Assembly: GCA_963971225.1 (NCBI GenBank)
Contig: OZ020270.1
Coordinates: 68,764,932 to 68,828,931, forward strand
Direction: 5' to 3'
From: Melieria omissa
Lineage: Eukaryota > Arthropoda > Insecta > Diptera > Ulidiidae
DNA: 64,000 bases
How positions within the stretch are numbered: the first letter of the stretch is position 1; the number at the start of each line of letters is the position of its first letter. This document shows, in pieces, positions 32,889 to 43,354 of this stretch. The translations under genes were made by a program, and so were the position numbers. The notes under the pieces are model-generated. The model was given only the letters and a program-made list of their open reading frames with translations. It was not told the origin of the DNA and searched no databases.

Positions 32889-33308
32889 TGTTACGAAAAT
32901 TACTTCACAGGTTCGTTTGGATTGGTTTTGAAAATAAAACAACTTCAGTTACTCAGCAAAAATCAACAATCAGAAACTAACTTTATTTACAGAATTCACA
33001 CTTCGCTTGTATCTACACTTGTTACCACTTTGCTTGCTTAACACAGACTCGACTCCTTGCGCTGCCACTGCTGCTTTTATACCAATTTTCTTATCGCGCC
33101 GAAGTTTCTTGCACTTCTAATTGGAAAACGCTCGACTATTCTCGCACAGCCCATTTCGAGAACCATCCTTGCCATATCGGACTATACCAAGCGAATTTAT
33201 AACAGTTTTGCTGTACTTCACAGTGCATGCCTAAAAGTATGCTTGGAAAACATTCGTGCGGAGAAAGGCATTCCTGTACAGTGCGGCACAGAATCTCTCA
33301 TCGTATCA
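32889..33308 (-). repeat. G2 5' LTR
   Basis: This is the 420-bp partner of 30128-30547 with no difference seen by eye. The LTR sequence is only distantly similar to those of G1 and G3 although coding regions are close. Confidence 0.93.
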
Positions 33309-33636
33309 ATATTTTATTCGACCATTTTGAAAGTGAATATGTTTCCAACGACTGTAGTATCGAGAAATTATTAATGTTGTACTTTACTAACAGCAAATTG
33401 CGCATTTAGCTTTGTTGCAGATATGCATCAAAATACTTCATATTGAAACAAATTAGCCCAATGTAAATCGAAACGATTTTTTAAATTTTCGTAAATAACA
33501 AACCTTTGTGGTATATTATTATGGCGATGAGTAAATACGTGTTATATACATGTTCGTAGTATGTGTTTCGGGCTATATACCCAATTTTTATAAGTTAGAA
33601 AAGGTGTCTACTTGATATTCGCTTTATTTAGATCCA

Positions 33637-33843
33637 ATGTCTGGTAAACACTTATCGTCTGCTCAAATTGCTGAAATAATTAACAGCTTAGAGAGCGAAG
33701 ACGAATTAGATTTCTCAGCAGATGAAGCAAGTGAGTACTTTCCAGATGAGGATGGAACTGATCCAGATGAAGAAAATTCAATTCTAACTGCAAATTACCA
33801 GAACCTAATGTATTCAAGAAAAGTACTAGAGGTACTTCAATAG
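33637..33843 (+). pseudogene. piggyBac transposase head
   Basis: The frame MSGKHLSSAQIAEIINSL is the usual start of one group of piggyBac transposases, followed by an acidic stretch (DEASEYFPDEDGTDPDEE). It stops at 33841, where the internal deletion lies. The catalytic domain is missing. Confidence 0.7.
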
Positions 33844-33849
33844 AATATG

Positions 33850-34446
33850 TCACAAACTATGATAGTGTTGACATAGCGGTAACTGCGTGGCTCGACCAAA
33901 AACGAAAAACGGCGATATCAAAAAACCAAGAAAACGTATGTTCAAATTGAGCGTCCTTTTGCGGTATCTCAGTGCAACTCCTATATGGGAGGCGTTGATC
34001 TTATTGACAGCATTATTGGAAGATATAAGATTTTGATAAGAAGCAACAGGTGGCAGGTCAGCGTTTTTTATCACCTTATTGATCTCGCCGTTTGTAATGC
34101 GTAGCTATTGTATAAACGGGTACACAAAGCAAACGCGACACCTGGAAAGTTGTTGAATTCAGCTGACTTTCAACTCGAGATAGCAGACGTTTTGACTAAA
34201 ATGGATACTGCTGTAAAGACAGGAAAACGGTGCTCTGCACTTCAGATCGAACTCAATGTGCGCAACATGTGCCAAACCAAATGGTCCGACAAGATCAAAT
34301 TTGGCATTGGCCTGAGTGGTTGGAAAGAAGATTGCAGTGCAAATCCCCCAATTGCACTAGTTTTCACAAACCGAGTGCCAAAAATGCGGGTCGCATTGTG
34401 GTTCAACAAAAGAAATTATTGTTTCAAAAATTTTCATTTGAACTGA
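33850..34446 (+). pseudogene. piggyBac transposase tail
   Basis: Around 33985-34100 the plus strand reads GGVDLIDSIIGRYKI and FYHLIDLAVCNA, the conserved end of the piggyBac catalytic domain. A stop at 34102 is followed by LLYKRVHKANATPGK and a degenerate tail to 34446 with C..C spacing like the end finger. At least one frame change precedes this block. Together with 33637-33843 it shows a deletion of about 300-400 codons. Confidence 0.65.
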
Positions 34447-34734
34447 AAACAATTTTTTTTTCATTCCGTCAACTGTTTTAATGCATATCTGCATCACACC
34501 GTTTTTTTGTTAATAATATTAAAAAAGTACAAAATTTGAAAAAACCGAAAACACGTATATTTTTTTTTAATTATCTACCTAAATCAAACAACCTCAATCA
34601 AATCGGTGAATTTGACATACCAAGGGTTAAAAATCCTTTAATAACAATTATTTTTGATTTTTTCTTATTAGTCCATAAGTAACTGTTTTTTTCGATTTTT
34701 ATTTTAGTTGTCCTATGATAACAGTTATTGGTGA

Positions 34735-35430
34735 CTTTTATTTAAAAAAGTCATAATAAAAATCATTCATTGTCATCAATAAAAATCATTCAATGACTTT
34801 TATTTATAAAAGTCATCAATAAAAATCATTCAATGACTTTTATTTATAAAAGTCATCAAAAAAATCATTCAATGACTTTTATTTTTTAAGTCATCAATAA
34901 AAATCATTAAATGACTTTTATTTATAAAAGTCATCAAAAAAATCATTCGATGACTTTTATTTTTTAGGTCATCAATAAAAATCATTCAATGACTTTTATT
35001 TATAATAGCACAGTTTAGCTCAAACCTATGCACACAGATGCAAATGTTTCGCAATATTTTGCAAAAACCGTAATATATATGTGGTTTGTTTTTGTTCAGC
35101 CGATCCAGAATATATATACATTTTGATATTTAATGAATCCAGTACTGCGATTAATGAAAATGACTTTTATATTGCGACTTAAAATATAAAAGTCATTGAA
35201 TGATTTTTATTGATGACTTTTATAAATAAAAGTCATTGAATGATTTTTATTGATGACATAAAAAATAAAAGTCATCGAATGATTTTTTTGATGACTTTTA
35301 TAAATAAAAGTCATTGAATGATTTTTATTGATGACTTAAAAAATAAAAGTCACCGAATGATTTTTATTGATGACTTTTATAAATAAAAGTCAATGAATGA
35401 TTTTTATTATGACTTTTTTAAATAAAAGTC
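34735..35430. repeat. Palindromic array of AATGACTTTTATTTATAAAAGTCAT units
   Basis: About six units of roughly 42 bp (core TGACTTTTATTTATAAAAGTCA) lie on the left side (34735-35010) and matching inverted units lie on the right (35155-35425). They form the inner part of the foldback arms. Each unit is itself palindromic. Extreme hairpin potential is evident. No protein. Confidence 0.85.
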
Positions 35431-35644
35431 ACCAATAACTGTTATCATAGGACAACTAAAATAAAAATCGAAAAAACAGTTACTTATGGACTAATAAGAA
35501 AAAAATCAAAAATAATTGTTATTAAAGGATTTTTAAAATATAAATACTAAAAAACTGTTATTTGTTAAGTCATAAAATAAAAATCACAAAATAACTGTTA
35601 AACATTGATTTTTATAATAAAACTTATAACTGTTACGGTCCCTG

Positions 35645-36446
35645 GTACAAAGGCATTCAAGCCATCAGTAGAGAAGTAAACAACATTTTCGAACTCCGCG
35701 ACGGCAGTCTATTGCTACTGGTAAAAAACAAAAAAGCCGCTGACAAATTTCTATCGGCCAAGATATTACCGGGAGCCGGCCAAATAGCAGTTAAACTTCA
35801 TCACAGCCTAAATTCTGTTAAAGGGACAATATTTGCTCCTTTCCTCTGCTAACTTTCGGACGAAGAACTAGTCGATGGCCTCAAGGACCAGGGTGTCTCT
35901 TCTGTTTTTAAGTTTACTCGAATCATCGAAGGATCCCGTAAGCCCACTGGCGCCATCTTATTAACTTTTGATAAATATAACTTACTTGACAAAATTGAAG
36001 TTGCCTGGAGAACCCTATATATTCGCCCATACTACCCCAATCCCATGCGCTGCAAAGCCTGCCAAATCCTGGGTCACACTGCCAAACACTGTCGCAATTC
36101 CCCTGCTTGTGCCACGTGTAATCTTTCCCCCGATCACTCGCCTCCTACCGACTGTTCTAGAACTATGTGCGCCAACTGCGCTGGCAATCACCCCTCTTCC
36201 TCAACTGCTTGTCCGAAATACCAACAATCAAAAGAAATTCTAAAAATCAAAACCATATCCAAATGCAGTATGCGTGAAGCAGTCATAAAATACAACAATC
36301 AGCTCCCTACTACTTCCAACCCAAATTCGTTTGCCAACGTTACAAAAAACGCAACACTTAATATCATCAATACAACACCAAAAAACAACAACACTAATTC
36401 AACTCCCAACACTCAAGCACCTACAAACAAGACCGATACTTCATAG
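35645..36446 (+). pseudogene. I-like LINE ORF1, main part with CCHC knuckles
   Basis: The frame resumes after the foldback: GIQAISREVNNIFELRDGS and a gag-type core, one stop at about 35850, then CKACQILGHTAKHC, CATCNLSPDHSPPTDC and CANCAGNHPSSSTACP, which are three CCHC-type knuckles as in I and Jockey gag. It ends at a TAG at 36444. The following 150 bp is very pyrimidine-rich (TTCTCCACCTTCCC type). Confidence 0.8.
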
Positions 36447-36912
36447 CAACCTTCTCCACCTTCCCAACCTCTACCTTCCCCTATCCTTTCTCCCTCTTCT
36501 CCCTTCTCCTCTCTTCCTATATATAGTCCATCCCCCTTTCTTAACCCTTCTCCATCTACCAATACCTGCATACCCGCCCCTCCCACTGCCAAGACCCTCT
36601 TCAACCCAACGATAAACCTCATTCACCGCACCCACATTTGTCAAATCAATAATACACTTTGTTTCAAAGCTATAAAGACATTCATTTTTTTCGTTATATG
36701 GGAAAATTAAAATATATTAAATAAAAATAATAATGCAGTTTTTTTCCTACATGGTCAACATAAAAAATAGCAACAATAACTTTTTTGTGCTAACGGTAAA
36801 TATTGAGAGAAAAAGAGAAATGTAAAAAATTCCATAGAAACGGTGTTTCATTGCTATAAAGACACTCACTCCACTGTTGATAAATAAAACAACAATCACT
36901 TTTTCGGTGCAG

Positions 36913-37416
36913 TTAGTAATTTATTACTCTACCATTATTTGCAATGAAATCATAAATTCTATTTGGCATAGAATTTGTGTAGTTGTTTAGCATTTCTGGG
37001 GTCACTTGTTCCCATGCAGCTAAAATGACCTCTTTCAACTGCTCCACTGTGTCAAATTGTCGAAAATTTGCATACACCTTCCGGACTAGCCAACCCCAGA
37101 TGTTCTCAATGGGATTGAGATCCGGAGAACAAGCGGGCCAACCCATTGTCTCAATATTTTGACATCTAAGCCACGTTTTGGTTGATCTGCTCGTGTGGAT
37201 TCTGGCATTATCCTGTTGGAATATGAATGCTTGCTCCTGGTGCTTGCCAATATAAGGAAGCAAACTATGCTCCAACGCTTCCTGATATTCCGAGCTATTC
37301 ATTCTGCAAGTTGGGAACGCCAACGGGACTGTGCCTGAGCTTGAGAAGCCACCCCAAACCATTTGCGATTGGCCACCAAAATTTATCTTAGAGAAATACC
37401 GTGGTTCCATTCGCAA
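36913..37416 (-). pseudogene. Tc1-like transposase C-terminal half, left arm
   Basis: The 167-residue frame has FIFQQDNARIHTS and WPACSPDLNPIENIWG. The Asp and Glu are 34 residues apart, giving the DD34E pattern of Tc1. The N-terminal DNA-binding half and first catalytic Asp are missing. It differs from the right-arm copy at four residues, for example SKIN against SKRN. Confidence 0.88.
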
Positions 37417-37506
37417 ATCTCTCCAATATCCTAAAAACCCATCAGGACCATCAAGGTTGAATTTTTTTTCATCAGTCCTGATGGGTTTTTAGGATATTGG
37501 AGAGAT

Positions 37507-38010
37507 TTGCGAATGGAACCACGGTATTTCTCTAAGAGAAATTTTGGTGGCCAATCGCAAATGGTTTGGGGTGGCTTCTCAAGCTCAGGCACAGTCCCGT
37601 TGGCGTTCCCAACTTGCGGAATGAATAGCTCGGAATATCAGGAAGTGTTGGAGCATAGTTTGCTTCCTTATATTGGCAACCACCAGGAGCAAGCATTCAT
37701 ATTCCAACAGGATAATGCCAGAATCCACACGAGCAGATCAACCAAAACGTGGCTTAGATGTCAAAATATTGAGACAATGGGTTGGCCCGCTTGTTCTCCG
37801 GATCTCAATCCCATTGAGAACATCTGGGGTTGGCTAGTCCGGAAGGTGTATGCAAATTTTCGACAATTTGACACAGTGGAGCAGTTGAAAGAGGTCATTT
37901 TAGCTGCATGGGAACAAGTGACCCCAGAAATGCTAAACAACTACACAAATTCTATGCCAAATAGAATTTATGATTTCATTGCAAATAATGGTAGAGTAAT
38001 AAATTACTAA
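37507..38010 (+). pseudogene. Tc1-like transposase C-terminal half, right arm
   Basis: Mirror copy of 36913-37416 with the same start MRMEPRYFSK and the same DD34E spacing. Both frames are open, which means that the duplication is recent relative to decay. The first Asp is lacking, so it cannot be catalytic. Confidence 0.88.
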
Positions 38011-38337
38011 CTGCACCGAAAAAGTGATTGTTGTTTTATTTATCAACAGTGGAGTGAGTGTCTTTATAGCAATGAAACACCGTTTCTATGGAATTTTTTA
38101 CATTTCTCTTTTTCTCTCAATATTTACCGTTAGCACAAAAAAGTTATTGTTGCTATTTTTTATGTTGACCATGTAGGAAAAAAACTGCATTATTATTTGT
38201 ATTTAATATATTTTAATTTTCCCATATAACGAAAAAAATGAATGTCTTTATAGCTTTGAAACAAAGTGTAGTTTAGCCACTTTCTAGTAATACCAATTTC
38301 TAGCACTTGCAACCTTTCTTTCTATATTTCGTTTAGT

Positions 38338-40234
38338 ATGATCTCTCTCCTTCAATGGAATATGAATGGTTATTTTAATAATTACGTTGATTAAGAATTA
38401 TTAATTAAGAGCCTTAACCCCTCTGTCGTTCTGTTAAATGAAACTCACCTTGCCCACAATGTCTCAGCGTATACTCCCAAATCCTATATAGGTAAATTTT
38501 ACAACCTCCCTCACAACACCACTAGCAAGCAAGGTATCGCCATCCTGGTTAAAAGAAACCTTCCCCATCTAATTTTACCCCGCCCTCAATCCAATATTTC
38601 CTGCATTGCCATTGAACTCCAATCCCCCTTTAAAACCACAGTTATCTGCGCTTATTCCCCACCTAGCCAAACGTTTACTTCAGCAGACTTTAGCAACCTT
38701 TTCCCCTCTGGTCCTAATCCCTTCATCCTGGCCGGCGACTTTAATGTCTGGAACCCCATTTGGGGCTCGGCTTCATCTAATCCTAAAGGGCGAGCGAATA
38801 TAGGATATAGGGCGAATATCCAACTCCTTTGTTCTAAATGACGGATCACCTACTCACTTTTCTACTCACGCTACTTTCACTCACATCGATCTTTCCCTCT
38901 GTTCCACTTCACTCTCCCCCAAAACTTCTTGGCGTCGCATTGACGACCTACATGGCAGCGATCACTTCCCTATCCTTATCAATATACTCTCCTCTCGCCC
39001 TACCACCTTGTTTAAACCCAGAATTTACTTCAAAACTGATCTGGCTGATTGGGACAAATTCGAAAACTGCTGCCTAACGCTCTCTAACTCCTTTCCCATT
39101 TCACCCATTGTTAACCAGGAAACCTCCAGAATCCAAAAAATCATCCGTTCTGCTGCTAATCAATCCATCCCACTATCTTCCTCCAAACCAGCTAATTAAA
39201 CCCCCTTATTCCCCTTATTCCCCCTTATTCGTTTGGAAGATTAGTGCTGTTATTCCCATCTAAAACCTCGTAAACCCCCAAACGAAGCTAGCAGCTATCG
39301 CCCGATATCTCTTCTTCCATGCCTAGGTAAGTTATTGGAAAAAATTATTGCTACCAGGCTCTCCTGGTATGTCCACACCAACAAATTTATCCACCATAAC
39401 CAGGTTGCCTTTAAGAAGGGGCAGGGAACTATTGATTCTCTCCTGCACCTTGACCACTTCATTTCAGATACTCTGTCTAGCAAAAATCATGCTTCCTTGC
39501 TCTCATTAGACTTTTTAAAAGCCTTTGATCGAATCGGTATTTATGTGGTATTAAGACAGCTTAGAAAATTTAAGGTCGGTCCCAGAATATATAACTTCGT
39601 AAAATCATGTATGTCAAACCGTAAGATTAGAGTACTTATCTCAAGCGTCCCATCCCCCCTCTTCCCACTCGATAATGGTACTCCCCAGGGTTCCCCTCTT
39701 TCTGTTATCCTTTTTATTATCGCTTTCGATGAAATCAGTTCCATCTTGTCCGATTTTCCCAATGTCCGTCACCAAATCTATGCTGATGATATTTTATTGT
39801 TCTCAAAAACGTCCAACCTGCCCACGGTTATGTCTACCTTTGCTGAAATCCTATCCAAACCAAATTATTACACATCTGTAAAAAACAACTATGTAATGTT
39901 CCCTTACTTACCAACAACAATGTAAATATCAAATGTACAAATAGTCTTAAGTTTCTTGGTATTGTATTAGACTCTAAGTACTTTTTTAAACAAGCAGCAT
40001 TGTCAGTATGTAAGAGACAGACTTTATGTTAACTTAAACATTATTAAATATTTATCGAGCAAGCGATCACTCATCAGCTCGGCACTGCTGGTGAATGTCA
40101 CGAAGGCTGTCATCATATCGATTATCAACTATGGATTAGAGATATATGGTCACCACGCTAAAAACAATATCAAGATGTTAGCTGCTCCTTACCATACAGC
40201 AGTTCGCCGATCTTTACGTGCGTTCCCCACGTCG
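38338..40234 (+). pseudogene. I-like LINE ORF2, endonuclease and RT parts
   Basis: ORF2 starts MISLLQWNMNGYFNNY at 38338, the usual I-clade beginning of the AP endonuclease, and meets stops from about 38390. Endonuclease scraps run to about 39200. RT occupies 39335-39925 with HNQVAFKKGQGT, LDFLKAFDRI, NGTPQGSPLSVILF and QIYADDILLF (YADD). A further piece, 40091-40234 (VIISIINYGLEIYG), ends at the Transib C target. A deletion between endonuclease and RT is likely around 39200-39290, where CCCCTTATT repeats occur. Confidence 0.85.
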
Positions 40235-40970
40235 CACATTGGGGCCAAAACCCCAAAACGTGCGATTAATTCAAAAATTAAATGTTAGGCAATCTCAAAA
40301 ATTTTGATGCCATCTTAAAGAAAATTAAATTTTACAACACTGGTGAATTAACTATTGCTTTCTGTCCTTTGGTTTTCCTCCCGTGCCTTGTCAAAGTTCA
40401 CCTTTTTCTGTTGTGATCTTGTACAAAGTGCAAAAAGCGAATTTTTGGTGATTTTCGTAGGCAAATTTACGTGTGAAAGTTTAAGTTATATGTTAAATGT
40501 TTGATGGAATCTTCAACTTCAGGTATTTTGAAACTAGTCTTGCAAAAAAAAGTTTAAACAAATCTTTAGTTTTTTTTTTACTAATTTTTTATAAAAAATA
40601 CCTTAAATTTGAGGTTTTTGGAGTATATATGTAGACATATAGTTGTGAACTAAGCCTTGCTTAGCGATAAGACGTATATCATGTGAAACTACTGATATTC
40701 AGCTAACATATTGTTAAAAAAAATCTTGCGCCACTTTGCTCCATTTGAAAATAATATAAATTTTGTGTTCGAAGTCATAGGCAAAATGTGAAGCGTTTAG
40801 TGCCGTTGTTATTTGCATTTCCTTTTACTTACTGCGTTTGTACTTGTTGTTGGTAGGTTTTCATCGTTTGTGTTATGCCATTATCAAAGTGTTATACTCG
40901 TGACATGTGATTTTAAAATAATAAAGGATTTGCACATTAAGACAAAGGCAGCAGTTGGTGATATTGTTAT

Positions 40971-42060
40971 TTGCATTTGTCTTTGTTGTTGGTAGGTAGG
41001 AAAATAATTTGGCAAAATCCTCGCCCTGCTTCTACGAGCCTGTGCAGACCCTTGAAAATTCAATTTATTAAAGAAACATTACAAGTTTCTAAAAACGAAA
41101 AGAATAGAGTTGAAGAAGAAATAAGACAAGTCGTTAATACTGTTGTTCAAAATGGGGAAACCCGTTTAGAAGTTAAGCATAATTTTATCTTAGCAATGAT
41201 TGGTGGGAAAATTTGCAATGCTTTAACGGAAACTACTTCTACTCAAAGGTGTTATATATGTGGAGCTACTAGTAAGGAGTTTAATAATATTGACAATATG
41301 TTGAAAAGACCTGTTAAAACTGAAAATTTAAACTTTGGGTTATCTACTCTTCACGGTTGGATACGATTTTTCGAATGCCTTCTTCATTTGTCTTACAAAC
41401 TTCCTCTCAAAAAATGGCAAGCAAAAATATTGTTTCTAAATCGAAAGCGCGAATACAAAAAGAGTTCAGAGATAAAATGGGACTGATAGTGGATCAACCG
41501 AAACCCGGATTTGGCAATTCGAATGATGGCAACACGGCGAGACGCTTTTTTCAGAACGCCGAAATATCTTCCGCAATAACCCACATCGATGTGGATTTAA
41601 TAAAACAAATGCATACTATAATGGTAGTGGTTTCTTCAGGGTACGACATTAATATTGACAGATTTCGGGAGTTCACCCAAAATACTGCTAGAACATTCGT
41701 TTCTTTATATGGGTGGTGTCCAATGTCACCTACAGTGCATAAGTTTTTGATTCACGGTCCGGAAATTGTAAACAACGCATTATTACCAATTGGACTTTTA
41801 TCCGAAGAAGCTCAAGAAGCGCGAAACAAAGACTTTAAATTTTACAGAGAACATAACTCACGAAAATGTAGCCGTGAAAAAACGAATCAGGATGTATTTA
41901 ATAAATTTCTTGTCACATCCAAAAATATCAAGCTTGCGAAAGCCATCAAAAAAAGTTTCACCATCTTCCTGAGTCAGCCCTTAATTTATTAGTATGTCCA
42001 GAGGTTAATGTAAGCGAATGTAAAGAAGTTAGTGATGAAGAAATGACAGAAGGTGATGAT
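40971..42060 (+). pseudogene. RAG1-like (Transib) transposase relic, C-terminal half
   Basis: Frame 1 (to 41486) has WQNPRPASTSLCRP, MIGGKICNALTE and a CxxC pair (RCYICGA). After a frameshift near 41415-41440, frame 2 (to 41992) has GLIVDQPKPGFGNSNDG, MSPTVHKFLIHG, LSEEAQEARNKDFKFYREHN and QDVFNKFLV. These blocks match those of element A in order, with the shared Glu in SEEAQE. The first catalytic region (CDGSSG) is missing, and the MIDGKV block reads MIGGKI. An acidic tail follows to about 42080. Confidence 0.75.
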
Positions 42061-42188
42061 GAAAGTGATGATTCGGAATAATTTACCTTATTCATACATA
42101 CCTATGCCTATAACGATGATGTTTTGTTTAAATAAAAGTTTTTCATAAATACGCTATTTTCTTTTCATAAATACTTAGACTTAAATAT

Positions 42189-42883
42189 GTAAAGAATTGC
42201 TAGGGTTGGTGGGTGGCCGGGTGGATCTTACCATCTGCTGGATACCCGGCCACGCGGGTATCAGCGGAAACTAGTCAGCCGACGAGTTGGCCAAGGTGGG
42301 ATCCGCCATGGACTCACAGCCCGAAAGGGTGGCACCGCCTTTAAGTGCAAGGCTACAACAGATAAAGGAATATTTCCTTAGGAAGGCGGATAGTAGGTGG
42401 AGCAATCTTTCCAGCTGCAGAGTGGCTCGACAGATCTGGCCACGCTACGACTCCCACAGAACCAACGACCTGCTGCTAAATTCTCGTAGGAATATTTCTA
42501 GGCTGACGGCCGTGATCACGGGTCACTGGCCGATTGGCCTACACGCAGCGAGATTGGGAATCCCCCACAACCCCTTTTGCAGAAGCTGCAGAGAAACCAA
42601 CGAGAGTGAGACACTCGAGCACTTCCTCTGCGGCTGCCCTGCCTTAGCATTTAAAAGACTAAATTCCTTGGGGAATAGTCTGATTAGCTCTCTAGCTGAT
42701 CTGTCTGAAATAAGACTAAAATGCATCAAGTCCTATTTGGACGATGCCGGTTGGCTTTAGAGCCCAGTATTTTCTCCCACGCAGGGAAGACCCAGTCGAG
42801 GAGGCGACAACAAAACGGCACATAGTGCTACTTGAGTGTGCTCTGAGAGCACGCAGTCGCTGCTACCTACCTACCTACCTACC
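42189..42883 (+). mobile_element. 5'-truncated LINE insertion inside Transib C
   Basis: A 13-bp duplication TAGACTTAAATAT (42176-42188 and 42884-42896) brackets 695 bp that end in a CTAC microsatellite tail. It encodes the end of RNase H (CWIPGHAGISGN, then a stop, SADELAKVG) and a zinc end (frame 42287-42760, ITGHWPIGLHAARLG, CRSCRETNESETLEHFLCGCP). It is a LOA/I-like LINE, different from the other copies here. Confidence 0.87.
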
Positions 42884-43354
42884 TAGACTTAAATATCCAC
42901 GCCACGCCCATAATGGGAAGTTAAAATACTTACATATATTATTCAACCTACTTGATTAATCATTTTACGCCATATAAGGCATAATTTTCAAGTTTTAAGA
43001 ATTTTTATGAAGAAAAAACTCAAAATCGGTGCTTAGTGTGTATGGGCGGTACCACGCCCAGTTGAGGTAAATGGCCCATTTTCATTTTCAAATGTCCTGC
43101 TATCAATAGAAATTAGTGTGCCAAATTTCAATACTTTTGCTTCATTTTAACTGTGATTTAAAAACAAACACATGAAAAAAATGTTACAACCTCAAATTTC
43201 AAAATTGCGTAAAAATTTTTTCTCCCACCAAAAGTGTTCGGGAAAAAAGTTTTTATTACTTCTATTAGTACAGCAAATCTAACTGTAGGTACAAACTTTT
43301 TGTGAAAAGCTTCTCCGAATTAATCGCACGTTTTCGGGTTTTGGCCCCACTGTG

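Larger units (their letters stand above)
30128..33308 (-). mobile_element. Young non-autonomous gypsy derivative G2
   Basis: The 3181-bp element has two 420-bp LTRs that are identical as far as I can read, and the 4-bp duplication ATAT (30124-30127 and 33309-33312). It encodes one long minus-strand frame (gag plus integrase pieces) and lacks protease, RT, RNase H and the integrase catalytic core. Identical LTRs imply a recent insertion, so the missing enzymes must have been supplied by another element. Confidence 0.93.
29861..34630 (+). mobile_element. piggyBac-type transposon, internally deleted
   Basis: TTAA at both edges (29861-29864 and 34627-34630) and ends CCCTTCGTATG / inverse CCCTTGGTATG define it. 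A subterminal palindrome ATGCAGATCTGCAT sits 15 bp inside the left end, and a similar ATGCATATCTGCAT lies near 34481 on the right. The transposase is split into a head and a tail with the middle deleted. Gypsy derivative G2 sits in its left part. The mirrored foldback arm at about 35525-35550 shows the unoccupied TTTTAAAA target. Confidence 0.9.
29671..35644. mobile_element. hAT-type foldback element with long palindromic arms
   Basis: Its ends are CAGGGACCG and the inverse CGGTCCCTG, flanked by the exact 8-bp duplication GTACAAAG (29663-29670 and 35645-35652), the hAT hallmark. Without the piggyBac inside the left arm it is about 1.2 kb and almost entirely two inverted arms around a spacer near 35020-35150. 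It has no transposase. The left arm (29690-29860 plus 34627-35015) mirrors the right arm (35155-35630), including TAACAATTATTTTTGATT and GTCCATAAGTAACTG. Confidence 0.85.
36655..38268. mobile_element. Tc1-type inverted dimer (giant palindrome)
   Basis: Two 793-bp arms (36655-37447 and 37476-38268) are near-perfect inverse copies around a 28-bp spacer, flanked by TA (36653-36654 and 38269-38270). Ends read CACTTTGTTTCAAAGC. Each arm holds the C-terminal half of the same Tc1-like transposase, pointing outward. The element sits between ORF1 and ORF2 of the I-like LINE. Confidence 0.92.
40235..43354 (+). mobile_element. Transib-type element C
   Basis: The 3120-bp element has ends CACATTGGGGCCAAAACCC and the inverse of CACAGTGGGGCCAAAACCC, matching over nearly 38 bp. 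It is flanked by CGTCG (40230-40234 and 43355-43359). It carries a RAG1-like transposase relic on the plus strand and a truncated LINE at 42189-42883. The flanking LINE frame closes up when it is removed with one CGTCG. GGGCGGTACCACGCCC near 43045 recalls the repeats in element D. Confidence 0.87.

Noticed and set aside
34735..35430. CRISPR-like regular repeats
   Set aside because: Units are palindromic AT-rich tandem repeats without unique spacers, in an insect hAT foldback element; no cas genes.
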